Assembly (NCBI RefSeq): GCF_032598785.1 | Contig: NZ_CP102984.1 | DNA: 64,000 nucleotides | Reading direction: 5' to 3' (one strand) | Source of the DNA: Terrisporobacter petrolearius | GTDB taxonomy: Bacteria > Bacillota > Clostridia > Peptostreptococcales > Peptostreptococcaceae | Part shown: positions 34,929 through 42,453 of the stretch, piece by piece | Layout of the letters: every line of letters begins with the position of its first letter | Position numbering within the stretch: position 1 is the stretch's first letter | Program-made: the position numbers and the translations under genes | The notes under the pieces: generated by a model | The model's database searches: none | The model's input: only the letters and a program-made list of their open reading frames with translations | What the model was told of the DNA's origin: nothing

Positions 34929-36344
34929 TTATACCATCATCATAGCAACACTTAATATTATTGCTGATGCCACAAAGATTGCTAATAATACTTTGCTAAC
35001 AAATTTAACCCATGATGAATAATCAACTTTTGCTATGGCTAGTGTTCCCATAATAACACCACTTGTTGGCGTAACTAAGTTTACAATACCACTACCAGCA
35101 CTAAATATTGAGATTATTACTTCTGGTGGAAATCCTAAACTAACTGCCAAAGGCCCAAATATAGGCATTGATAAACCTGCAAGTCCAGATGTAGAAGGTA
35201 TAAAAAATGACAATGCCATATAAATTAAATATGCAACTATTGTAAATATAATTGGAGACATTCCAACTAATACAGAAGAAGCTTTTGATAAAACATAAGC
35301 ATCTAATCCTGTAGAGCTCATTATAACTGATATACCTTTTGAAACACCAATAACAAGTGCGACTCCAACCATTTCAGCGGCTCCGTCTAAAAATGAATTT
35401 ACTATTTCCAATTCTGTCATTCTATATACTAAACCTATGATTATTGCCATAATTACAAACCACATGCCTAGTTCAGAGAACCACCAACTTCCAAGAGGAG
35501 CTCCAGTCAAAAATGCTGTATTTGCAAATATATTTACTCCAAATTCTTCCCAAGGTATAATCCCTGCTACCATTACTAAAAATGTGAAAGCAAATAATGC
35601 TAACACAACTTTTCTCTGTCCAGTAAACTCTATTACTTCTTCTTTGCCCTCTTCATTTCCTATAAAAGCTTCGTTTGCTTGTCTTATTTCCGAATCTGAT
35701 AATAATGTTTTTGATTTATCAGCATGAACTTTTTTAGCATAATTCATTACAAAGAATATAGATATAAGTAGTGATGATAACCATAATGCCACATTCGTAC
35801 CAATTATTATAACTTGATTAGCTGCTATATTTACTCCTTTTAATGCCCCTATACTTACAGAAACTAAAAATGGATTTACTGTAGATCCTAAAACACCACT
35901 GCCTGCGCCTAAAATAATAGTTCCTACAGATACTAAAGGATCAAACCCTGCTATTATCATAGTAGTTGTAACTAAAGCTGTAAAAGCTATAGTTTCTTCT
36001 GCCATACCAAAACTAGTTCCTCCAAGAGAAAATAAAAACATTAGAACAGGTATTAAGATTAATTCTTTTCCTTTTAATTTTGCAACTACATTTCCTATAC
36101 CTGCATCTAAGGCACCTGTTTTTGTTGTTACTCCCAAAAAGCCTCCTATTAATAAAACAAATATAGCTATATCAATTGCCTCCTGTAATCCAGTTATTGG
36201 AGCCATAACAAAATCAGCCAAAGTTGCCTTCTTAACTCCTGGTATGAAATATGTTGCAATTGCTATAATTGCTGTTATGGCTAATAATACAGTATAAGCC
36301 GTTGGTAATTTAAATGATTTTTTCTTATTTTCATTTGTGCTCAT
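34929..36344 (-). CDS. YfcC-family permease
   Basis: This 471-aa protein has about 12 membrane helices. The blocks TAYTVLLAITAIIAIATYFIPG, GGFLGVTTKTGALDAGIG, GTSFGMAEETIAFT and GSGVLGSTVNPF match the YfcC/DcuC-like group, and a second repeat contains GISVIMSSTGLDAYVL and IPSTSGLAGLSMP. Relatives carry basic amino acids or C4-dicarboxylates. Operon context with pepD makes an amino acid or dipeptide likely here. It is the first gene of the pair. Confidence 0.87.
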   Translation of the reverse strand: MSTNENKKKSFKLPTAYTVLLAITAIIAIATYFIPGVKKATLADFVMAPITGLQEAIDIAIFVLLIGGFLGVTTKTGALDAGIGNVVAKLKGKELILIPVLMFLFSLGGTSFGMAEETIAFTALVTTTMIIAGFDPLVSVGTIILGAGSGVLGSTVNPFLVSVSIGALKGVNIAANQVIIIGTNVALWLSSLLISIFFVMNYAKKVHADKSKTLLSDSEIRQANEAFIGNEEGKEEVIEFTGQRKVVLALFAFTFLVMVAGIIPWEEFGVNIFANTAFLTGAPLGSWWFSELGMWFVIMAIIIGLVYRMTELEIVNSFLDGAAEMVGVALVIGVSKGISVIMSSTGLDAYVLSKASSVLVGMSPIIFTIVAYLIYMALSFFIPSTSGLAGLSMPIFGPLAVSLGFPPEVIISIFSAGSGIVNLVTPTSGVIMGTLAIAKVDYSSWVKFVSKVLLAIFVASAIILSVAMMMV

Positions 36345-36435
36345 TTTACATTTCTCCTTTAATGACTTTTGCTATTTATATTAAATTTGCCATTAAAATA
36401 TATTTTATGTAATTGTGAAAAGATTTAAATTAAAT

Positions 36436-36465
36436 AAAGCCACTAATTATTACATTAATGGCTTT
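36436..36465 (-). terminator. Terminator of the MATE gene
   Basis: AAAGCCA (36436-36442) pairs with TGGCTTT (36459-36465), extended inside by TAAT/ATTA. It lies just past the MATE stop and has a T-rich minus-strand tail. Confidence 0.8.
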
Positions 36466-36493
36466 GTTTAAATAAAAGTTTTTTTCTTAAAAT

Positions 36494-37876
36494 TTATGCT
36501 TTTTTTGTCAAATTGTTATTTGAAGATAAATCTTCTTTAATTAATTTTTTTGATAAAATTACAAAGTAAATCACACATAATATTATTTGTATAATTGTAG
36601 ACATTGGTGTGGCAAGACCAACTTTAAATAGGGATACTGGCTCTATTTTACTCATAAGATACGAAACAGGTATTCTTACACAAAAAGCACCTACGATTCC
36701 TTGTATCATTACAAAAGTTGTTTTTCCACATCCATTAAAGTAACCTACCATAGAAAACATTATTGCAGTTAAAAGGCAGTCTATTCCATAAGCTTTCATA
36801 TATTCCCAGGCTGCCATAACTACAGGCCTGTCTTTTGAGAACATTCCTGCTAGTAAATTTCCATGGAAGAATGTAATATAAAACATTACAACACCACAAC
36901 ATAGAGATGATAATATTGCATATAGAAGAACTTTTTTAGCTCTTTCATATTTTTTAGCTCCATAATTTTGTGCAACAAAAGCAGATACCGCTTGTGAGAA
37001 TGAGGATGGTATAAGCATTATAAATCCAACAAGTTTTTCTGCAACACCAATTCCAGCTGATGGAATTACTCCCATAGTATTACCTATAATCATAATAACC
37101 AGAAAAGATAAATGCACAAGTCCATCTTGTAGAGCTATTGGAGCACCATATTTAATTATTCTTGATGTTAAGTTTTTATGGAATTTTATACTTTCTTTTG
37201 AAAACTCAAAAGGCAATCCACGCCTTTTAATAATTATTAAAGATAAAATAACACTTATACCTTGAGCCATAATAGTGGCAATAGCTGCCCCTGTTGCTGC
37301 CATTTTAAATAATCCAACAAAAATCAAATCTCCAATAATATTTGCGACACATGCAATTGCAACTGTTATAAGCGGAGTTTTTGAGTCCCCTAGACCTCTA
37401 AAAACACCTCCTATAATATTATAGGCAACTATAAAAACTGCACCTGCTGCACAAATTCTTATGTAAGATACAGTTCCACTAAAAGCCTCTTTTGGTGCAT
37501 GCATAAAAGAAGATATGGGCGAAGCAAAACTTACAACTAAAAGTGTAATAATAATAGCCATAACTGCAAATATACATATCCCACTTCCCACAACATCTCC
37601 AGCTTCTTTTGATTTCCCTTCTCCTAATTTTTGACCTATTAATATAGTAAGACCCATAGTTAATCCTGTAATTATTACTGTTATAGTCATCATTACTTGA
37701 CTACCTGTAGAAACAGCCGACACATCTGCCGCGTGACCAAACCTACCAACTATAAGTAAGTCAACTGCGCCATACATTGTTTGTAAAAATAGTGCAAGTA
37801 AAATGGGTATGGCAAATTTTAATAAGGGCGAGAATATTTTACCCTCTGTAAAATTAGACACTTTTGACATATTCAA
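36494..37876 (-). CDS. MATE-family efflux pump
   Basis: This 460-aa protein has 12 membrane helices in two halves. It starts with LLKFAIPILLALFLQTMYGAVDLLIVGRFG, the standard MATE helix 1 block, and has QDGLVHLSFLVIMIIGNTMG in the second half. It should export drugs or metabolites by Na+ or H+ antiport. It lies directly downstream of a MarR regulator, and both genes carry the same operator-like palindrome, so it is probably derepressed by a drug-like ligand. Confidence 0.93.
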   Translation of the reverse strand: MNMSKVSNFTEGKIFSPLLKFAIPILLALFLQTMYGAVDLLIVGRFGHAADVSAVSTGSQVMMTITVIITGLTMGLTILIGQKLGEGKSKEAGDVVGSGICIFAVMAIIITLLVVSFASPISSFMHAPKEAFSGTVSYIRICAAGAVFIVAYNIIGGVFRGLGDSKTPLITVAIACVANIIGDLIFVGLFKMAATGAAIATIMAQGISVILSLIIIKRRGLPFEFSKESIKFHKNLTSRIIKYGAPIALQDGLVHLSFLVIMIIGNTMGVIPSAGIGVAEKLVGFIMLIPSSFSQAVSAFVAQNYGAKKYERAKKVLLYAILSSLCCGVVMFYITFFHGNLLAGMFSKDRPVVMAAWEYMKAYGIDCLLTAIMFSMVGYFNGCGKTTFVMIQGIVGAFCVRIPVSYLMSKIEPVSLFKVGLATPMSTIIQIILCVIYFVILSKKLIKEDLSSNNNLTKKA

Positions 37877-37891
37877 TTCTCCTTTATTTAT

Positions 37892-37905
37892 GTTTTATAC
37901 AAAAC
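37892..37905. promoter_or_regulatory. Operator-like palindrome before the MATE gene
   Basis: GTTTTATACAAAAC matches GTTTTGTACTAAAC at 38443-38456 in front of marR (GTTTTrTACwAAAC). It lies 16 bases upstream of the MATE start, overlapping the likely ribosome-loading or promoter region. Confidence 0.6.
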
Positions 37906-37923
37906 AATATCCTTATAAAATTT

Positions 37924-37960
37924 CACTTGGCTTAAGGGATTAATAACCTTAGTCCAAGTG
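37924..37960. terminator. Hairpin between marR and the MATE gene
   Basis: CACTTGG (37924-37930) pairs with CCAAGTG (37954-37960), with an inner TTAAGG/CCTTAG stem. On the minus strand the tail is AAATTTTAT, so termination would be partial. It may reduce read-through from marR into the pump gene. Confidence 0.5.
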
Positions 37961-37984
37961 CTATATTATATAGTTACTAAGAAT

Positions 37985-38422
37985 TTATTCTAAATTATTT
38001 CTTATTTTATCAAGTACTGTTTTAAATACTTTTATTTCTTGTGATGTTATACTTTCACACAGCTTATTTTCTATTGAGTCAATAGCCATAGAAATTTCTT
38101 TATAAAGCTTTTTAGATTTGTTTGTTAAAATTATTTTTTTTAAACGTGCATCCTTTGCTACAGGAACTCTTTTTATTAAACCACTCTTTTCCATGTTATT
38201 TAACATTAAACTGATAGATGAACGCTTCAGATCAAACTCTTTTTCCAAATCCTTTTGAAATATTTCTTGGTTTTCACCTTTCATAGAAATAAAATCTATT
38301 ACATAAGCTTGAGATACAGTTAAGTTATCATCAATAGCATTAATTACAGCACTATCCATTTTTCTTGAAATTATGTGATTTATTTTACTAATATGAAGAC
38401 CTAGTTTATTTTTATTAGTCAA
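37985..38422 (-). CDS. MarR-family regulator of the MATE pump
   Basis: This 145-aa protein starts with TTG at 38422 behind GGAGG. The winged helix spans about residues 35-105: FQKDLEKEFDLKRSSISLML and the wing VPVAKDARLKKIILT with the DAR signature. It is transcribed from a promoter with perfect TTGACA that is followed by the palindrome at 38443-38456. The same palindrome precedes the MATE gene, so the protein most likely represses both. Confidence 0.92.
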   Translation of the reverse strand: MTNKNKLGLHISKINHIISRKMDSAVINAIDDNLTVSQAYVIDFISMKGENQEIFQKDLEKEFDLKRSSISLMLNNMEKSGLIKRVPVAKDARLKKIILTNKSKKLYKEISMAIDSIENKLCESITSQEIKVFKTVLDKIRNNLE

Positions 38423-38442
38423 TGAAACACCTCCATAAATTT

Positions 38443-38486
38443 GTTTTGTACTAAACTATAATAACTACTATTTATACTTATGTCAA
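38443..38486 (-). promoter_or_regulatory. Promoter and operator of marR (MATE locus)
   Basis: The minus strand has TTGACA (complement of 38481-38486), 17 bases, then TATTAT (complement of 38458-38463). Directly downstream lies the palindrome GTTTTGTACTAAAC (38443-38456), well placed to block initiation. Confidence 0.75.
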
Positions 38487-38487
38487 C

Positions 38488-38523
38488 AAAAAAAGATATG
38501 CTACTTTGAGCATATCTTTTTTT
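38488..38523. terminator. Bidirectional terminator before marR
   Basis: AAAAAAAGATATGCT and AGCATATCTTTTTTT form a stem of about 15 bp with a 6-base loop. It ends transcription of the lipoprotein gene at 38536 and insulates the marR promoter. Confidence 0.92.
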
Positions 38524-38535
38524 AAGTATAACAAT

Positions 38536-39108
38536 TTATTTATTTGTTGAATCAGTTTCTAACTCAGCTTTTCCAAGCATTAAAGCAACTATATCATCGT
38601 CAGATTTTATTGTCCATGCTTTATCTTTTTTTGTTAAATTTACTTTTCCAGTTCTTGTCTCTACCTTACCTGACTTAACTTTTTCTAGTAGATTCTTACT
38701 CATATAATCATCATCTACTTTTTTTCCACTAAAAGCATCAGTAAGTCCTTCTTGCATTACTTCTATTAACATATTCCCGAAATTAAGACTACTAAGTTCT
38801 ACTTCAACAGTTGCATTATCTCCATCTACTTTTTCAGATAATACTTTAGCATCCATTTTTGAAAGATATATTTTTAATGCTTCGTCCATAACTTCGTCTT
38901 TTTCTTCCTTTGCAGCTTTACCTCCAGTTTCATCTTCAGTTTCGGAAATAGCGTCTTCAATAAACTTACTAGCTTCTTCACTATCTCCCTTTTTAAGTTG
39001 TGTAAAATATGTATTCACTACATCTGTTGGACTTTCACTTTTACACCCTACTAACATCATACTTAGTGATAATATTGCTGCCATTAATACTGATAATTTT
39101 TTACTCAT
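38536..39108 (-). CDS. Lipoprotein with NTF2-like (DUF4878/DUF5105-type) domain
   Basis: This 190-aa protein has signal MSKKLSVLMAAILSLSMMLVGC, with the lipid-acceptor Cys at residue 22 in LVGC. The mature part begins SPTDVVNTYFTQLKKGDSEEA, the opening helix of the NTF2-like DUF4878/DUF5105 domain. It ends with strands KVETRTGKVNLTKKDKAWTI. Function is not known; the protein is anchored on the outer face of the membrane. The gene is single and shares the terminator at 38488-38523. The 267 bases after its 5' end show no gene. Confidence 0.78.
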   Translation of the reverse strand: MSKKLSVLMAAILSLSMMLVGCKSESPTDVVNTYFTQLKKGDSEEASKFIEDAISETEDETGGKAAKEEKDEVMDEALKIYLSKMDAKVLSEKVDGDNATVEVELSSLNFGNMLIEVMQEGLTDAFSGKKVDDDYMSKNLLEKVKSGKVETRTGKVNLTKKDKAWTIKSDDDIVALMLGKAELETDSTNK

Positions 39109-39375
39109 TTTTATTCCCCCACAATCTAATTATTATATTTTAACTTACTCTCTTTGTATTATAAACTATAACTCTTGTCGAAATTAGCACTTTGTTGTCA
39201 TAAGGAAAATTTTTATGTAATTTAATATCATATATTTTATATAAAATATATAATTCTTTTTATTTATACCAACTAGTGTTTTGTTTTATTGGTTGTAAGT
39301 ATTTTCAAAATTATTATTGACTAATGTTCTATGTTTTTTATTATAGATATATAAAAGTATTGTTATATTAAATTT

Positions 39376-40974
39376 TTAGTGATTATGCAAAATCAGTGAT
39401 ACTACTAAAATTACACCTGCTATGCCAAGACATATTAAACTATAAGACATTAAGTTAGTTTTAAAATATACAAATGGATTTAGTGCATATATTGATTCTG
39501 GATTTATAATTTTACTATATATATCATCTTCATCTTCTAATATAAGTAGTCTTACTTTCACTTCCAATTCAGACAATAAGCCCTTACTTCCATTTTCTTT
39601 TGTATCTTCTATTAATTTTAACATTACTGCTTTCTTATCTAGTTTAAGATTATTATTTTCTTTTTTTAAGCTTGAGTCTATAACTTCTTTTACTGTTTCT
39701 TCTATAATTTGTTTTATTTGTGGATTTTTTGACTGTATAAATTTAAGTTCTTTTAAAGTTATTTTTTCTCCTTTTAATATGTTCTCTTTTATATATTCAA
39801 ATTTTTTCAACTCTACTTCTTCATTTTTAATTGTTTGTTTAGAAGATTTTATAACTTCATTTATTATATCTTTTTTTAACTTTATTACTATTGTTTTTAG
39901 TGTATTTTCTTTATTACCTTGTTCTATGTTTTCACCTTTTTTTAATTTACTTATTTCTTTTGAAATTATTTCATCTAGTTCTTTACCTGATTTGCATTCT
40001 TTTATAATATTTTTCAACGATTCATATTCTCTTTTTATATCATTAGCCACATCTTTTGACTCTGGATATTTTTTATCTATAAATTCATTTTCTTCAGATG
40101 TTAAATTCTTACCTTTTATAAATTTCAATAAAATATTTTCTAGTTTTGATAAATCTTTTTTTATTTGTACTAAATACTTTTCAACCTGATTTATTGACTC
40201 TTCTTTTATTTTCCATTCGCTTTTTGTTATTTTGCAATCTTTAAATAATGTATGGTTTTTTACCTTTTCATTATTTATTAAATCATTAATATCTTTTTCT
40301 GTGTTTTGTATTTCACCTAATTTGCTCATCTTTATAAACATTTTTAGTTCATTTGATTCTTTATATGTTTTAGTAGCAAATTCCTTTAGTTGTGGATATT
40401 TCTTATTAATAAATTCCTTTTCTTTGGAAGTTAAAGACTCTCCTTTAACTATTTTTATAGCTATATTTTCAGCTTTAGCTATCATTTCTTTTATTTTAAT
40501 TACCATTTCTTTATTAAGATTTTCTTGAACATCCTTTAAAGTATTGCTTCTTTCACCTTTTAATTCACCTGTATTTGCATTATTTAATTCTTTATTTTTG
40601 TATATATTATTTAACTCTAAATCATTATTACTTAAATTCAAATTATTTAATTTATTAATCATATGTAACTCCAAATTATTAACATCCGTATTTTGTATTT
40701 CATCTAATTTATTCACCTCTATAAAAACCCTTAATGCATTGGATTCTTTATGTGTTTTAGTAGCAAATTCTTTTAGCTGTGGATAGTTCTTATTTATAAA
40801 CTCTTTTTCTTCGGAAGTTAAAGACTCTCCTTTAACTATTTTTATTGCTAGATTTTCATTTTTTGCTATCAATTCTTCTATTTTAATTACCATTTCTTTA
40901 TTAAAATTTTCTTGAACATCTTTTAAAGGATTAATTAATTCGCCTGTATTGGTATTATTTAATTTATTAATCAT
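39376..40974 (-). CDS. Tail-anchored coiled repeat protein, function unknown
   Basis: The start is the ATG at 40974 (MINKLNN) with GGAG seven bases upstream; the ATG at 40986 is part of that site. The protein has 532 aa. Two nearly identical units of 104 residues open it, each with KEMVIKI, IKIVKGESLTS, EKEFIN and YPQLKEFATKT. Two further diverged units follow (FIKGKNLTSEENEFIDKKYP; ILKGEKITLKELKFIQSKNP). The last 25 residues form one membrane helix with a short HNH tail and there is no signal peptide, so the bulk should be cytoplasmic. It is highly Lys/Glu/Asn-rich. I do not recognise a family. Confidence 0.72.
   Translation of the reverse strand: MINKLNNTNTGELINPLKDVQENFNKEMVIKIEELIAKNENLAIKIVKGESLTSEEKEFINKNYPQLKEFATKTHKESNALRVFIEVNKLDEIQNTDVNNLELHMINKLNNLNLSNNDLELNNIYKNKELNNANTGELKGERSNTLKDVQENLNKEMVIKIKEMIAKAENIAIKIVKGESLTSKEKEFINKKYPQLKEFATKTYKESNELKMFIKMSKLGEIQNTEKDINDLINNEKVKNHTLFKDCKITKSEWKIKEESINQVEKYLVQIKKDLSKLENILLKFIKGKNLTSEENEFIDKKYPESKDVANDIKREYESLKNIIKECKSGKELDEIISKEISKLKKGENIEQGNKENTLKTIVIKLKKDIINEVIKSSKQTIKNEEVELKKFEYIKENILKGEKITLKELKFIQSKNPQIKQIIEETVKEVIDSSLKKENNNLKLDKKAVMLKLIEDTKENGSKGLLSELEVKVRLLILEDEDDIYSKIINPESIYALNPFVYFKTNLMSYSLICLGIAGVILVVSLILHNH
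40380..40974 (-). repeat. Tandem duplication inside the repeat protein gene
   Basis: Codons 1-104 and 105-208 are close copies at DNA level. The duplication includes the start context: GGAGTTACATATGATTAATAA occurs at the gene start and again around 40650-40672, so a second ribosome-binding site and ATG (40662) lie in frame inside the gene. Confidence 0.8.
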
Positions 40975-41231
40975 ATGTAACTCCATTTAATTTTTCATAT
41001 TAATATACAGTCTTTATGTTTATTTATATTTTATATACGGATAAATTTTATTTTTCTAAAATTTAAAATTAATATATGTTTTATGTAATTGAATTGTACA
41101 ATTAATTAATTTAAGTATGTGCTGTTAATGGATACATTTATCTGGGTATTTATTATTACAAATAGATAAAAATATAATAAATAATCTTAGTTTAAATTTT
41201 TATCATACTTATTTAAAGGAGAATATAAATA

Positions 41232-41528
41232 ATGAAATATTTTATTGTAGAAGGTAATTTAAAAATTTCTGATCCAATAGATGATACTATAATGAAAGAA
41301 CACATGGATTATTCAGGAAAAGCTATGAAGGAAGGTTCAATATTAATGACAGGACTTAAAAAAGATATGAGCGGTGTTATATTTATAATGAAGGCAGAAA
41401 CTCCTGATAAAGTAGAGGAGTATTTATCTAATGAACCTTTAAAAATTCATGACATTCAAGAGTATAAGGTTACAGAATTCTCTCCTCACTACTTTAATGA
41501 ATCACCTACAGAATGGTTTAGAATATAA
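41232..41528 (+). CDS. YCII-family protein
   Basis: This 98-aa protein matches the YciI-type alpha-beta fold: MKYFIVEGN first strand, HMDYSGKAMKEGSILMTG with the conserved His/Gly region, then GVIFIMKAETPDKVEEYLSNEP. Members are small dimers, some with dehalogenase-like or ligand-binding roles; no substrate is evident. The start has AAAGGAG at good spacing. The gene is single and ends at the 11-bp hairpin at 41531-41561. Confidence 0.8.
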   Translation: MKYFIVEGNLKISDPIDDTIMKEHMDYSGKAMKEGSILMTGLKKDMSGVIFIMKAETPDKVEEYLSNEPLKIHDIQEYKVTEFSPHYFNESPTEWFRI

Positions 41529-41530
41529 AA

Positions 41531-41561
41531 ATGCTGGGATGAATTCTTTTCATCCCAGCAT
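41531..41561 (+). terminator. Terminator of the YCII gene
   Basis: ATGCTGGGATG (41531-41541) pairs perfectly with CATCCCAGCAT (41551-41561) just past the stop. The downstream T-tract is weak. Confidence 0.75.
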
Positions 41562-41690
41562 AAATCAAATTTTAAAAACTTCATACAACTTAAGTTCAAT
41601 CTTTATCTAAATATTCATTTCTAGTATTATACTTCTTATTTACATTTTTTTATAAGTTTAACAAATTATATGTGGATTTTTAGTGATAAA

Positions 41691-42278
41691 TTATAGTTTA
41701 CAACTGTGTAAAACACCTTCTACTAAATTATATGTTAAGTTAGCAATCTCCTGAGAAGATTCTACACATCCACCCTTCATCCATGATTTTAATATACCAA
41801 TATATCCACTTTTAACAAAGGAATATACATAAGCAGGATGGTCCATTTTACCATCAAAATCTTGTCTAAGTTGATCCTTAATATGATCTTCAACTAGTTC
41901 CTCCAGTTTAAATAAGAAACTTATATCCCCATTTTGACTAAAAATGCATTGGCAAAAATCAACACTTTCATTTATCACATCACACATATCTTCAATAAAT
42001 TCATGAGCTTCTTTGTAAAGATCATGAGTCTTATGATCCTTAATAATGTGTAATTCTAAGATACGCATGAATTCATTATAAAGCTCCCTTTCTAACTTTT
42101 CCAACATATCTGGTATATCACAGTAATAATTATAAAAAGTTGATCTGTTTAAGTCTGCAGCCAAAACCAATTCTTTTACTGTTATGTTATTTATTGGCTT
42201 TTCTTTCATTAAATTTATTAAACTCTGCTTTAATGATTCCTTTGACTTTCTAATTCTGCGGTCATTTTTTATATTCAT
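41691..42278 (-). CDS. TetR-family regulator
   Basis: The best start is the ATG at 42278 behind AAAGGAG, giving 195 aa; the ATG at 42335 has no site and would put the gene start inside the operator region. The helix-turn-helix at about residues 20-52 reads NNITVKELVLAADLNRSTFYNYYCDI, the canonical TetR pattern. The C-terminal ligand domain is all-helical. It is divergent from the YhgE gene, and the 175 bases between them hold two palindromes sharing AACAACA, so it probably represses YhgE and itself. Confidence 0.92.
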   Translation of the reverse strand: MNIKNDRRIRKSKESLKQSLINLMKEKPINNITVKELVLAADLNRSTFYNYYCDIPDMLEKLERELYNEFMRILELHIIKDHKTHDLYKEAHEFIEDMCDVINESVDFCQCIFSQNGDISFLFKLEELVEDHIKDQLRQDFDGKMDHPAYVYSFVKSGYIGILKSWMKGGCVESSQEIANLTYNLVEGVLHSCKL

Positions 42279-42302
42279 AAATTTACTCCTTTCTTTAAAA
42301 TA

Positions 42303-42330
42303 AACAACATTTTTTCGAAAAATGTCGTTT
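42303..42330. promoter_or_regulatory. Palindrome 1 between tetR and yhgE-like gene
   Basis: AACAACATTTTTTCGAAAAATGTCGTT is a long, nearly perfect inverted repeat centred on TTCGAA. It lies 25 bases upstream of the tetR start and shares AACAACA with the site at 42403-42419. Confidence 0.6.
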
Positions 42331-42402
42331 ATCATACATTTTTATAATTTTTAATGATTGAATATTATTCCTTATAAAATTATAATTCATATTATAGCAA
42401 AA

Positions 42403-42419
42403 AACAACACCATGTTGTT
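42403..42419. promoter_or_regulatory. Palindrome 2 upstream of yhgE-like gene
   Basis: AACAACA-CCA-TGTTGTT is a perfect 7-bp inverted repeat with a 3-base centre, 34 bases before the YhgE start. Together with 42303-42330 it suggests a TetR operator pair. Confidence 0.6.
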
Positions 42420-42453
42420 TAATAAAAACTTAATATTGAGAAGGGTGATATAT

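Noticed and set aside
39779..40786. Several plus-strand ORFs opposite the repeat protein
   Set aside because: They are hydrophobic mirror frames of a Lys/Glu-rich gene, without ribosome-binding sites, and vanish when the minus-strand gene is accepted.
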